Shown here: positions 1 through 7,971 of the stretch, one piece after another
Layout: every line of letters starts with the position of its first letter
Numbering within the stretch: position 1 is the stretch's first letter
NCBI GenBank assembly: GCA_002699125.1
Contig: PABI01000030.1
Coordinates: forward strand, 62,001-126,000
DNA length: 64,000 bases
From: Anaerolineaceae bacterium
Lineage (GTDB): Bacteria; Chloroflexota; Anaerolineae; Promineifilales; Promineifilaceae
Reading direction: 5' to 3'
Program-made: the position numbers and the translations under genes
Notes under the pieces: generated by a model
The model's database searches: none
What the model saw: the letters and a program-made list of their open reading frames with translations, nothing else
Told to the model about the DNA's origin: nothing

Positions 1-230
1 TCTACCCAAATCGCCTCGCTTAAATCTTTACCCACCTTGCCCTCTACCACATCAATGGCGGCAGAAAACTCAATGTCGCGGACATGATAGCCACCAACGG
101 TGGCGTGCATAAGTCCGGGGATTTCGGCATCATCGGCCGCTTCTTTGTAATATTGGACGCCTTGTACCAAAGAAGACGCGCAGTTACCGACGCCGATAAT
201 GGCTACGCGCACTTTTTTTCTTTCTGACAT
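1..230 (-). CDS. ino1: Inositol-3-phosphate synthase (N-terminal part, cut by window edge)
   Basis: Makes 1D-myo-inositol 3-phosphate from glucose 6-phosphate, NAD-dependent, in the cytoplasm. Only the first 76 residues are in the window. They show a basic start followed by the Rossmann motif [18 protein letters not shown], then [16 protein letters not shown] and [14 protein letters not shown]. That order is typical of the short actinobacterial/archaeal type of the enzyme. The start ATG at 230 is preceded by AGGAGAG, six to seven bases from the codon. The C-terminal catalytic part lies outside the window. Family assignment is confident. The product (inositol lipids, mycothiol or compatible solutes) cannot be told from here. 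Confidence 0.85.
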   Translation of the reverse strand, partial: MSERKKVRVAIIGVGNCASSLVQGVQYYKEAADDAEIPGLMHATVGGYHVRDIEFSAAIDVVEGKVGKDLSEAIWV

Positions 231-388
231 GTTCTCTCCTAAATCTTTGGGCTGTTTTCCATACGGGAGCAAGCAGGCAAAGCGGTTAATTTGTGCAGAA
301 TAAGCAGATTTTAAATCTGGCTCAGCGTTTCAGGCTCACGATCTAAAAATAGCCCGTTTGTTGGTTAATGAAATTGTTCCAGCGGGCG

Positions 389-417
389 ATTATACCTCTG
401 CCCGATTAGATAACAAA
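389..417 (-). promoter_or_regulatory. Probable sigma-70-type promoter of ino1
   Basis: Read on the minus strand there is TATAAT (389-394) and TTTGTT (412-417) with a 17-base spacer. Transcription would start near 382 and leave an untranslated leader of about 150 bases before ino1. The leader contains a small AT-rich palindrome (AGATTTTAAATCT, near 310). Found by eye only. Confidence 0.45.
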
Positions 418-433
418 AGCATTATGTTAACTT

Positions 434-1240
434 TTAGAACCAGGTTCGGGACTCTTTGAGGTAGCTGATGATCTGGCTACGGCCGTCCTCCCCCACTTGC
501 TCACCAAACGGATCGCCACCTTCCGGCAAACATTCCAAAATCACCGGCACCTGCGGCAGAGATTCCAAGGCCCAGAGGTGCATTCCCAACTTCAAATGAC
601 CGTGGCCAATGGCCTGCCGATTGGAGTCAGCCATGTAGAATAAGGCCAGCTTTTCGCCGGCAGCCTGAATGGCGGCAGCGGCATCTTGCTCTTCCAGGTT
701 CATATGGAAGGCGCTGAGGGTGAGGCCGAGGTTGGGCTGATTGAGTCGGGTGAGCATTTGGAGGGCAACGGCCATATTCCGACACAAAAAGCTCTCATAC
801 CGGTTCACCACATCCACTGCCAGTTGAATGTTGCGCTCAGCGGCAAAGGTGGTCAGGTGGGTAACTGCCGTTTCAAACAAAGCCTGCTCCTCATCCAGCG
901 TGCTGATAGGACGGAAGCGACCCGGCAGGTTACGGATGGTCACGAGCGGGGTTTGCAAGGAAACGGCCGTTTCAATCACCTCTTCTACATGGGCCATGGC
1001 GGATTGGCGAACGGCCGTATCGGGGTGTGCTAGATCGACCGGATTTGGCGTAAGGGCAAAGCAAGTGAGCTGGTGCTCCTGCAAAATTTCGGTGGCAACG
1101 GCTGGTGATTCAACCTGAGCAAAAGGCAGCACAACGCCATCATATTTCATCTCGGCTACCAGTTTTGCCGATTCGGCCAGGGATACTTGGCCCAAGGTCC
1201 ATAGGGCTACACCAAGTTTGGGACGCGAAAGTAATTCCAT
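434..1240 (-). CDS. Sugar phosphate isomerase/epimerase-like TIM-barrel protein
   Basis: 268 residues, the usual length for the xylose-isomerase-like TIM-barrel superfamily (AP endonuclease 2 fold). The N-terminus LGVALWTLGQVSLAES, the repeated beta-strand pattern (KYDGVVLPF, TPLVTIRN, IQLAVDVVNRYESF, LGLTLSAFHMNLEE) and a late PVILECLPEGGDPFGEQVG fit that fold. Acidic and histidine residues at strand ends (VVNRYE, FHMNLEE, ECLPEGG) are candidate metal ligands. The substrate is unknown. It lies downstream of, and in the same direction as, the YfhO-like gene, separated by a 9-base-period inverted repeat. It may act in sugar or inositol metabolism given the adjacent ino1, but that is inference. 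Confidence 0.65.
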   Translation of the reverse strand: MELLSRPKLGVALWTLGQVSLAESAKLVAEMKYDGVVLPFAQVESPAVATEILQEHQLTCFALTPNPVDLAHPDTAVRQSAMAHVEEVIETAVSLQTPLVTIRNLPGRFRPISTLDEEQALFETAVTHLTTFAAERNIQLAVDVVNRYESFLCRNMAVALQMLTRLNQPNLGLTLSAFHMNLEEQDAAAAIQAAGEKLALFYMADSNRQAIGHGHLKLGMHLWALESLPQVPVILECLPEGGDPFGEQVGEDGRSQIISYLKESRTWF

Positions 1241-1258
1241 CTTTTGTCCTTTTTAATG

Positions 1259-1321
1259 GAACGCTGATTACCCTGATTTTCATGATATTCCTGATTAGGG
1301 TTATCAGGCAAATCAGCGTTC
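1259..1321. repeat. 9-base-period inverted repeat array (type CTGATT)
   Basis: A hairpin with perfect 11-base arms GAACGCTGATT (1259-1269) and AATCAGCGTTC (1311-1321). The interior is made of degenerate nonamers built on CTGATT, reversing to ATCAG in the second half. The right arm lies in the 3' end of the YfhO-like gene and supplies its last codons and TGA stop (1313-1315). The same unit type recurs at 4263-4349 and 6705-6766. Confidence 0.7.
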
Positions 1322-4243
1322 TATTCTTCTTGAATCTAAACGCTGCAAAATGAGCAAGGCTATCCCCAGCAAAACAAGCAAGATCAGGCCAACGGCCGTC
1401 ATCATCCAACCTAATTGAAAACTTCGCGGGGCAAAACTAAACATCACCTCATGCTCGCCCGCAGGCAGCAAAACACCGCGAAACAGGCCATCGGCTTGAA
1501 GCAGTTCAGCAGGTGAGCCATCAACGGTGACCTGCCAGCCAGGGTAGTAAGCATCGCTGAGGAGGAGCAGCTGTGGTTGGCTGCTGCGGGTTTGTACAAT
1601 CACTTGCTCCGGCTCGTAGCGCGTAATAGTAGCGGAGGCGTCGGGATCGGTTTCACCCGCGTGATCTTCGCCGCTGCCGAGGAGGACGGCCGTCTCCCTC
1701 ACATCATAATCCGGCTGCTGCATGGTTTGTAAGACGGCCGTTTGGTCCGGCTGCCACGTCCAGCTGGGCATCAAATAGGCACGCGGCAGAACGTCCAAAT
1801 TCTCGTAGATTTTCACGTCGCCAGAATGAATGAGGCGGTAGTTGCCCAGAACCAACGGCTGAAACGTGGCGTCAATTTCATTGAGGAGCGTTGCCCCGTA
1901 AATTTGCCAGACGCCCTGCTCTGGCCCATGCAAAACCAACCGCTTGGGGGCAGCCAGCTCCACAATCTGGCGCATCGTGGCCGACGCCGGCCAGCCCGCC
2001 CGCACCACTCCGCTACCGGCAGCAAAAGCGGGGATTTCCCACTTATCACCCGCTTGCGTTTCCACCTCAACCCAGCCCGGTTCCCCTTCGGAAACGAAGG
2101 CCAGCGCCGTCGCAGTAAAGGTGGGCGTGTACGCTATTTCCAGTGACTCGCCTGGCCCCAACGCCATGGGAAACTCCAAATCGAAGAAGGCGGTCATGCT
2201 GAAGCCCACCTCCTGCCAGACATCCCCCACTTTGTCGGTGATAACGTAGCGGCTGTTGGTAAGATCCAGCCACGGTGCCGGGGGAACGGACGTTAGATGC
2301 TCACGTAAACGGCCGTCTGTCGTCCGCGTTTCTGGTGGCAAAACCAGTCCAGCAAATTGGCTATACGAATTCAGCGGTAAAATGCCGCCGTCAAAACCAT
2401 CCACTGCGGCCAGATCAAAACTCAGCGGCAGGTTGGGCGCGATAATCTCTTTTTGCTTGTTGGCGATGGTGTAATCGTACTGGGCTTCCGGCGAGAGTTG
2501 GTCACCATAAATCGTATTGATTTCCGCCTGGTCGCCTACGTCAAAAAAGATGTCAGACAGGCTGAGAAAGCGATCCGGTGGCGTGGGGCAAACGGCATCG
2601 CCCCGGCACGGATTTTCGGCCATGAGCCGGGCCAGCGGCGGGCGCAAATCAAAGTACGCTTCGGGGGTGGTGAGATTGTTGTAGGGATGGGTCCGCGTGC
2701 CCCAAAAGAGCAAAATAGCCAGCAGCGGCAGCAGCAGCCAGGGCAATCCAGACTGGCGCATTTCCAGCTTAAAGCGGAAGCGATTTTCTGGCGCGTAAAC
2801 CAAGCGCTGCCCCATGATGAGGCCAAACAACAAGATCAGCTCCAACAGCCAGAGCAGCAAGGAACCAATACCTGCCTGTTCAAACGGCGCTTCCGGACCG
2901 GTCGGCACGAAAATAGCGACCGGGTTAGCCAGCACATTCCAGGCAATGAGCCCAATCAGCAGCCAGATGCCGTAGCGAAACGGCCGTTCCAGATGCCACA
3001 AATTCTCTTTCGCCCGCAAAGGAATGCTGCGCCAGTCCCGCTGTCGCACCAGCCAGCGGTCCAACACCATCTGCCAGCCCAATCCGGCCAGCAATGCCAC
3101 ACCCAGGGCATACACCGCCAGCCAGCGCGCCGGGACGCGAAACAAATTAAAGCCGGGCAGCCGGGCCAGCAGCCAGTTGAGCGGATTAAAAATGCCCAGC
3201 GCCAGCAGCAAACCAAGCAGTACCAGGGCAATGGCCGGAACCACGCCGCGCCACTGCCGCCACTGCCAAGCCGCCAAAAAGGCCAGCAGCAGCGCCGTCA
3301 GCGGCAAAATAGCCACGTATTCGCTAAACAAGGATTGGCCATAAGCAGTCAGCAGCGCCCGGTTGAGCAGCAGCGGATGCAGCGAGAAGGAGAGCACTTC
3401 GTTAGGCGTCAATCCACCCTGACGGCTGGACTGCTGGATGAGCTCGAAGGTGGGCAAGGTTTGCACGGCCGTTAACAGCAACGCCATCCAGCCACCCATC
3501 AACAAAACCAGCGGCAATCGCCGCACAAAACGCCGCCACTGAAACGACAGTCCCAATCCGTGCGGGGAATTGCGCAGCAGCCACTTTTCCAGCCAGTGTG
3601 CCCCGCCCCACACAACCAACATGATGCCGGTGATGAAGCTGGTTTGGGTATGCCCCGCCAGCAGTTGCAGGCTGAACAGCAAGGCAAAACCTACTGCACC
3701 ACGCCCCACCAGTACCCAGCGGTTACCTGTCTTGCTGCGGAACACCAGCGCAGCCACCCACAAAAACCAGGGCATCCAGGCCAGCCCCTGTAACTGGTTG
3801 ATGTGCTCCACCTGGGCCGTGAGATAACCGCCGAGGGCAAAGAGAACTGCCGTTACCAACCCACCCCATCGCCCCAGCCCCAGCGTGCGCCGTCCGGCCA
3901 GATACGCGCCAATCCCGGCAATGAGCAAGTGCAACAAAATGGACGCGCTGACGGCATACGGCGTGGGCAGCAGCAGCCAGACAGGCCAGTTGAGCGGGTA
4001 AAAAAAGCCGACCTGACTGTTGGCCAGGAAAGGCGCGCCCATGAACAGATTGGGATTCCAGAGGGGGATACGGCCGTTCCGCAGAGCCTCGGCCGCCGCT
4101 TCCCAGTAAGGATAAAAGTAGAGGAAGGTATCGCCCCGCGCCAAAATGAGGTTGCTGAAGGCCATCTTGTTAAAAAAGAGACCCAGCAGCACCGGCAGCC
4201 ACACCAGCGGCGGCAGTCGTTTTAGCCACTCAAACCGCCGCAT
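1313..4243 (-). CDS. YfhO-like large multi-pass membrane protein
   Basis: 976 residues with a dozen or more hydrophobic helices over roughly residues 10-510, followed by a soluble extracytoplasmic part and one final helix near 950. The YfhO-type C-terminal module is visible: LLLLSDAYYPGWQVTVDGSP, then GVLLPAGEHEVMFSF just before the last helix. Proteins of this family are glycosyltransferase-like (GT-C) and decorate cell-surface polymers in Firmicutes. An early loop contains YFYPYWEAAAEALRNGRIPLWNPN, with the acidic/aromatic loop typical of GT-C folds. Its start overlaps the end of the upstream glycosyltransferase gene by 14 bases, so they are probably co-transcribed. Substrate unknown. Confidence 0.7.
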   Translation of the reverse strand: MRRFEWLKRLPPLVWLPVLLGLFFNKMAFSNLILARGDTFLYFYPYWEAAAEALRNGRIPLWNPNLFMGAPFLANSQVGFFYPLNWPVWLLLPTPYAVSASILLHLLIAGIGAYLAGRRTLGLGRWGGLVTAVLFALGGYLTAQVEHINQLQGLAWMPWFLWVAALVFRSKTGNRWVLVGRGAVGFALLFSLQLLAGHTQTSFITGIMLVVWGGAHWLEKWLLRNSPHGLGLSFQWRRFVRRLPLVLLMGGWMALLLTAVQTLPTFELIQQSSRQGGLTPNEVLSFSLHPLLLNRALLTAYGQSLFSEYVAILPLTALLLAFLAAWQWRQWRGVVPAIALVLLGLLLALGIFNPLNWLLARLPGFNLFRVPARWLAVYALGVALLAGLGWQMVLDRWLVRQRDWRSIPLRAKENLWHLERPFRYGIWLLIGLIAWNVLANPVAIFVPTGPEAPFEQAGIGSLLLWLLELILLFGLIMGQRLVYAPENRFRFKLEMRQSGLPWLLLPLLAILLFWGTRTHPYNNLTTPEAYFDLRPPLARLMAENPCRGDAVCPTPPDRFLSLSDIFFDVGDQAEINTIYGDQLSPEAQYDYTIANKQKEIIAPNLPLSFDLAAVDGFDGGILPLNSYSQFAGLVLPPETRTTDGRLREHLTSVPPAPWLDLTNSRYVITDKVGDVWQEVGFSMTAFFDLEFPMALGPGESLEIAYTPTFTATALAFVSEGEPGWVEVETQAGDKWEIPAFAAGSGVVRAGWPASATMRQIVELAAPKRLVLHGPEQGVWQIYGATLLNEIDATFQPLVLGNYRLIHSGDVKIYENLDVLPRAYLMPSWTWQPDQTAVLQTMQQPDYDVRETAVLLGSGEDHAGETDPDASATITRYEPEQVIVQTRSSQPQLLLLSDAYYPGWQVTVDGSPAELLQADGLFRGVLLPAGEHEVMFSFAPRSFQLGWMMTAVGLILLVLLGIALLILQRLDSRRIER

Positions 4244-5807
4244 GATGCCTCCAAGAATTTATCCACAGATTTCGCAGATTGCACAGATTTTGGGGCTTAA
4301 TCTGTGAAATGGTTCGGCTGGGCTCACCACAAGCCTGCGTAATCTGTGGATTTATTTTATAAAGGATGATCTGGTCAGATTGGGCAATGGCCGTTAGCGT
4401 AAAACCTGCTTCTTGCACGGTGCGGATGATGGGCTGGGCAACGCCTGCACTGAGCGAAGCCGAAGTGGCCGTATTGGGCACGGCCAGGTAGCGCGCCGAG
4501 CCATCCTGGCCAAAAGCGGTTAAGTCGGCCGCAAGAGCAGCACCGTGGGGAAACCAGCTCACAAAGACGCGCTTGTCGAACAGGTGGTAGCGCCACTGCC
4601 AGCTAAACCAATGATCGTATAAAACGGTGCCATAGGGTGCGTCGGCCAGGGCTGCGGCAACTTCGGCCGCGCCTTGATCGGCCTGGGGGAAGCTGCCGAG
4701 GGGGGTGCGGCCGTTCCGTGCCGACCACGATGCTGAGATGAACAACAGGACCAAAATCACCATCGCGCCGCGAAATTGCCGGATGGGAGCGGCCGCAGGC
4801 AAATGGGCCAGAAGTTCGCCATAAGCCCGTGCCAGCAGCAGTGCCAGCAGCGGCAGCAGCGGCAGCAAGTAGCGGTCCCACACCGGAATAGCCCAGAGCC
4901 AGTGAAACAGCCCGTAGCCCAAGATGAAGATTAGGAGTAAGCGATCAATTTTTTTAACGCAGAGGCGCGGAGGCGCGGAGGGGGTTGTTGGTGGGCGGAG
5001 GTGTTGGAAAAAGAACCAGGCAATAGCGGGGGTGAGTAAAAAGAAGATGAGGGGGGAAACGGCCGTTTGCCACAAATCCACCCACGCCCAAAACCGGGGC
5101 CAGATTTCCCACGACCAGCTCAGGCGCACGCCGCCAAAGTTGCTAAGCTGAGTTTGCCACAGGGAAAACGAGCCGGTGCGAGCCTTTTCCCAGGCGAAAA
5201 ATAGGCCAACCGGCAACAGCAGTCCGGCACAACCACGAAACCAATGCCGCCAGCGCCAGCCCATCACCCAACCCAAACCGGCCAGCAAGGGCAAAAAAAG
5301 TATCGCCTGATATTTGGTAATGAGTGCCAATCCAAACAGCAGTCCAGCCCAGCCTGGTTTTTGGCCGGCAACGGCCGTTAAGCCCGCAATCAGTAAAAAA
5401 GTAAGCAGTGGATCAGTAAAAGCAGTGGGGCTGAATTGGACGCTGAGTGGAAATAAAGCGATGAGGGCGGCAGCGAGAACGGCCGTTCCCGGCCGCCGAT
5501 ACAGTTTCCAGGCCAAAATCCCGATCAAGGGCACAATCAACACAGAAACAATCCAGTTGGGCCAGCGGGCAGCAAACTCCACCGGACCAAACAGCGGATA
5601 AAACAGCGCTTGCAGGTAAAAAAGCAGCGGCGGCTTGTCTATTGGCTGCATTTGCAGCAGCGGATCGTGCCAGATGGCAATCTCCCGGGCCCAGGTGGCA
5701 AACAGCGCCTCATCTGCCTGGAAGCTGTTGGCAAACAAACCACGGGCGCGGAGAACGGCCGTTAATCCAGTCATGAGTAGGAGGGGAATTTTGGGGAAAC
5801 GAGACAT
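4230..5807 (-). CDS. Family-39-type (ArnT/PMT) membrane glycosyltransferase
   Basis: 525 residues. The N-terminal region has the GT-C pattern FQADEALFATWAREI (the DE pair is the expected catalytic acid), then DPLLQMQPIDKPPLLFYLQ and about ten hydrophobic helices. Members move a sugar from a polyprenyl-phosphate donor to a lipid or protein on the outer face of the membrane. The last 40 or so residues are odd. They are encoded by a 9-base repeat array and show a three-residue period (NLCNLRNLW), so the natural C-terminus probably lay near residue 480 and the repeat has extended the frame. The 3' end overlaps the YfhO-like start. A family-2 glycosyltransferase lies upstream on the same strand and could supply the polyprenyl-sugar donor. 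Confidence 0.7.
   Translation of the reverse strand: MSRFPKIPLLLMTGLTAVLRARGLFANSFQADEALFATWAREIAIWHDPLLQMQPIDKPPLLFYLQALFYPLFGPVEFAARWPNWIVSVLIVPLIGILAWKLYRRPGTAVLAAALIALFPLSVQFSPTAFTDPLLTFLLIAGLTAVAGQKPGWAGLLFGLALITKYQAILFLPLLAGLGWVMGWRWRHWFRGCAGLLLPVGLFFAWEKARTGSFSLWQTQLSNFGGVRLSWSWEIWPRFWAWVDLWQTAVSPLIFFLLTPAIAWFFFQHLRPPTTPSAPPRLCVKKIDRLLLIFILGYGLFHWLWAIPVWDRYLLPLLPLLALLLARAYGELLAHLPAAAPIRQFRGAMVILVLLFISASWSARNGRTPLGSFPQADQGAAEVAAALADAPYGTVLYDHWFSWQWRYHLFDKRVFVSWFPHGAALAADLTAFGQDGSARYLAVPNTATSASLSAGVAQPIIRTVQEAGFTLTAIAQSDQIILYKINPQITQACGEPSRTISQIKPQNLCNLRNLWINSWRHHAAV
4263..4349. repeat. 9-base-period inverted repeat inside a coding tail
   Basis: Arms CCACAGATTTCGCAG (4263-4277) and CTGCGTAATCTGTGG (4335-4349) pair with one mismatch. 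The left arm and the following bases are successive nonamers of the form CRCAGATTN. Because nine is a multiple of three, the array stays in frame and is translated at the C-terminus of the glycosyltransferase. Confidence 0.7.
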
Positions 5808-5822
5808 GGCTTCGCGTGGCAG

Positions 5823-5882
5823 TTATCGGTAAACGGTGGTCGGTAATCGGTGAGCGGTTTACCGATTACGGAATACCGATAA
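5823..5882. repeat. 7-base-period inverted repeat array (unit CGGTNNN)
   Basis: Heptamers CGGTAAA, CGGTGGT, CGGTAAT, CGGTGAG, CGGTTTA are followed by complementary-sense units such as CCGATTA and CCGATAA. Outer arms TTATCGGTA (5823-5831) and TACCGATAA (5874-5882) match perfectly, and so do inner arms GTAATCGGT and ACCGATTAC. It lies between two glycosyltransferase genes. The same unit recurs at 9575-9628. Confidence 0.75.
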
Positions 5883-5886
5883 CCGT

Positions 5887-6576
5887 TTAGTCAACAAACC
5901 GATACTTCAACAAATAATACAGCGCCTTCGGTCCTTCCACCCAGGGATTGAGCTTTTTGCCTTCATCAAATTCACGGCCGTTGTAGGAGATGGGCACTTC
6001 GTAGATGCGGTGGCCGCGTTTGAGGACTTTGGAGGTGATCTCCGGTTCAAACTCAAAGCCGCGTGAGCGCAGCGGCATATCGCGAATGACGTCGGCGCGG
6101 AACACTTTGTAGCACGTTTCCATGTCGGACAAAATCGTGTTGTAAACGATGTTGGTCACGAGCGTCAGCAGTTTGTTGCCCACCATGTGCCAGAAAAACA
6201 TCGTTTTGGTGGGCCCGCCGCGAAAACGAGAGCCGTAAACAACGGCCGCTTTTCCTTCCACAATCGGCTTGATCAATTCCGGGTAATCACGCGGATCATA
6301 TTCCAGGTCGGCATCCTGAATTAGAAAGATGTCACCGGTTGCCTTACTGAAACCGGTGCGCACCGCCGCCCCTTTTCCCTGGTTTTTCTCGTGCAAGTGA
6401 ATTTTGATCGTCTCATCCAAAGCCTGGATGGCCGGATACAGATCGCGGGTGCCGTCGGTGGAACCATCGTCAACCAGAATAATCTCGTCGGCCAGCTCAA
6501 CGGCCAGCACCGCTTTTACCGATTCTTCTAATGTTTCCCGTTCGTTAAACACGGGCATAATGACAGATAATTTCAC
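5887..6576 (-). CDS. Family-2 glycosyltransferase, dolichyl/polyprenyl-phosphate mannosyltransferase-like
   Basis: 229 residues from a GTG start at 6576, chosen because GGGAAGAGGG sits four bases upstream; an in-frame TTG at 6603 has no ribosome site. GT-A fold motifs are clear: KLSVIMPVFNERETLEESV, the nucleotide-binding IILVDDGSTDGT, GKGAAVRTGF, and the metal-binding IQDADLEYDPRDYPELI. This order matches DPM1-like enzymes that transfer a sugar from a nucleotide donor to polyprenyl phosphate on the cytoplasmic face. No C-terminal membrane helices are present, as in the soluble DPM1 type. It probably feeds the adjacent GT-C enzyme. Confidence 0.85.
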   Translation of the reverse strand: MKLSVIMPVFNERETLEESVKAVLAVELADEIILVDDGSTDGTRDLYPAIQALDETIKIHLHEKNQGKGAAVRTGFSKATGDIFLIQDADLEYDPRDYPELIKPIVEGKAAVVYGSRFRGGPTKTMFFWHMVGNKLLTLVTNIVYNTILSDMETCYKVFRADVIRDMPLRSRGFEFEPEITSKVLKRGHRIYEVPISYNGREFDEGKKLNPWVEGPKALYYLLKYRFVD

Positions 6577-6704
6577 AAATCCCTCTTCCCTGATTGGTTT
6601 CAAAAGTTCTCAAAAGTCGGGCAATTGTATAACAACATAATCCCAGACGCCCATTTAGCAAATTCATTTGGAACGCTTCTCCAGCGGGGCATCAAAAAAT
6701 AGAG

Positions 6705-6766
6705 CGCAGATTGCCCTGATTTACCTGATCGATCTATTCAAATCAGGGAAATCAGGCCAATCTGCG
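6705..6766. repeat. 9-base-period inverted repeat array (type CTGATT)
   Basis: Arms CGCAGATTG (6705-6713) and CAATCTGCG (6758-6766), with interior nonamers CCTGATTTA, CCTGATCGA and the reverse-sense ATCAGGGAA, ATCAGGCCA. It lies in the divergent gap between the glycosyltransferase and the HAD phosphatase. Confidence 0.7.
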
Positions 6767-6811
6767 TCCAAAAGGTGATAACTATCATTTATCCAAGCCA
6801 GCCGCATCCGC

Positions 6812-6817
6812 TATAAT
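6812..6817 (+). promoter_or_regulatory. TATAAT box placing transcription start at the HAD start codon
   Basis: TATAAT is followed by only seven bases (CAGCGGC) before the ATG at 6825, so transcription starting at the usual distance would give a leaderless or nearly leaderless message. No good -35 hexamer is seen (TTATCC at 6789-6794). No Shine-Dalgarno sequence precedes the ATG, which agrees with leaderless translation. Confidence 0.4.
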
Positions 6818-6824
6818 CAGCGGC

Positions 6825-7628
6825 ATGAACAACATTAAGAACCTTATTTTAGACATGGACGGCGTGCTGTGGCGCGGGGAAACCCCAATGCCCGGCCTGG
6901 CCGAATTTTTTAACACACTGCACCAGAAGGGCATCAACTTCGTTTTAGCCACCAACAATGCCTCCAAGACGCCACAGCAATACGTGGAGAAGTTAGCCCG
7001 CTTTGACGTGACCGTGACGGAAGACCAGGTATTTACCTCTGCTGAAGCGACAGGAGATTACGTGCAGGAACGGTATGAGGTGGGTAAGAACGTTTTTGTG
7101 GTGGGGGATGTGGGTTTGCAGACGGCGATAAAAACGCGCGGCTTTCAGTTGTTGACGGTTGATGAGGTGTTGGGGGGGGGAACGGCCGTATTCGTCGTGG
7201 CAGGCTTCAACCGCAACACCAACTACGCCCAGCTTGCCGCCGGATCGCTGCTCATCCGCAAAGGGGCCGACTTTATCGGCACCAACCCGGACCTCACCTT
7301 CCCCAGCGAATACGGCCAACTGCCCGGCGCGGGTTCCATCCTGGCCTTCATCCAGGCGGCAACGGGTGTGGAGCCGACCGTCATCGGCAAGCCTGGCCCG
7401 CTGATCTTCCAGATGGCGATGCAAAAGCTGGGCGGCACACCGCAAAACACCGCCATGGTCGGCGACCGCCTGGAAACTGACATCGCCGGGGGCAAAGCGG
7501 CGGGTATTCAAACTATCCTCATCCTCTCCGGCATCAGCCAACAAAAAGACCTCAACCACGGGAACCCTTTTCAACCTGATTACGTCTTTCAAGACATCAA
7601 TGACATCACTGTTGATTTGAAAAGTTGA
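6825..7628 (+). CDS. HAD-superfamily phosphatase, NagD/PGP-like
   Basis: 267 residues, the normal length for type IIA HAD phosphatases. Motif I is LILDMDGVLWRGETPMPG (nucleophile Asp and the following Asp). Motif II appears as FVLATNNASKTPQQY. The IIA cap lies in the middle, and motifs III/IV appear as IGKPGPLIFQMAM and NTAMVGDRLETDIAGGKAAGIQTILILSG. It would hydrolyse a small phosphate ester such as phosphoglycolate or a nucleotide; the exact substrate is not visible. It stands alone on the plus strand between divergent and convergent neighbours. Confidence 0.85.
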   Translation: MNNIKNLILDMDGVLWRGETPMPGLAEFFNTLHQKGINFVLATNNASKTPQQYVEKLARFDVTVTEDQVFTSAEATGDYVQERYEVGKNVFVVGDVGLQTAIKTRGFQLLTVDEVLGGGTAVFVVAGFNRNTNYAQLAAGSLLIRKGADFIGTNPDLTFPSEYGQLPGAGSILAFIQAATGVEPTVIGKPGPLIFQMAMQKLGGTPQNTAMVGDRLETDIAGGKAAGIQTILILSGISQQKDLNHGNPFQPDYVFQDINDITVDLKS

Positions 7629-7665
7629 AAGAGGCGGATTTTCCGAAAGAAGGGTAAGTAAGGTT

Positions 7666-7971
7666 ATGGCGCTGTTTGTATATCCATTTGTTTTAGCCAT
7701 TTTCTTGACATTTTTTGCTTTTCTCTTTGCTGCCTGGCTAACAAACACCTTTAAGAACAAAAGGCTCGCTTTGGGAATGGGCATTGGTGTGATCATATTA
7801 GCAAGCTTGTACGGTGTTAAGTACGTAACCGATGGATGCAATGCATGCCGCCAGACAGATTTAACTGGTCTTTGCTGTGAGTGGACAGGTGTCGGTGTTC
7901 TAACCTATGCAAGCATGGGTATTTTTGCACTTGTGATGTTTCCCCTTCTGTTTAGAAAGTTTCTTACCTAA
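7666..7971 (+). CDS. Small three-helix membrane protein, unknown
   Basis: 101 residues with three hydrophobic stretches (about 2-25, 36-53 and 77-98). Between helices two and three is a loop with a cysteine cluster (DGCNACRQTDLTGLCCEW) that could bind metal or form disulfides. I do not recognise the family. It follows the HAD gene by 37 bases and may be co-transcribed. Its 3' end overlaps the convergent permease gene by four bases. Confidence 0.5.
   Translation: MALFVYPFVLAIFLTFFAFLFAAWLTNTFKNKRLALGMGIGVIILASLYGVKYVTDGCNACRQTDLTGLCCEWTGVGVLTYASMGIFALVMFPLLFRKFLT

Noticed and set aside
2453..3475. Long plus-strand frame (340 codons) inside the YfhO-like gene
   Set aside because: Gln/Arg/Pro-rich shadow translation of a GC-rich membrane-protein gene on the other strand; no ribosome site or domain.
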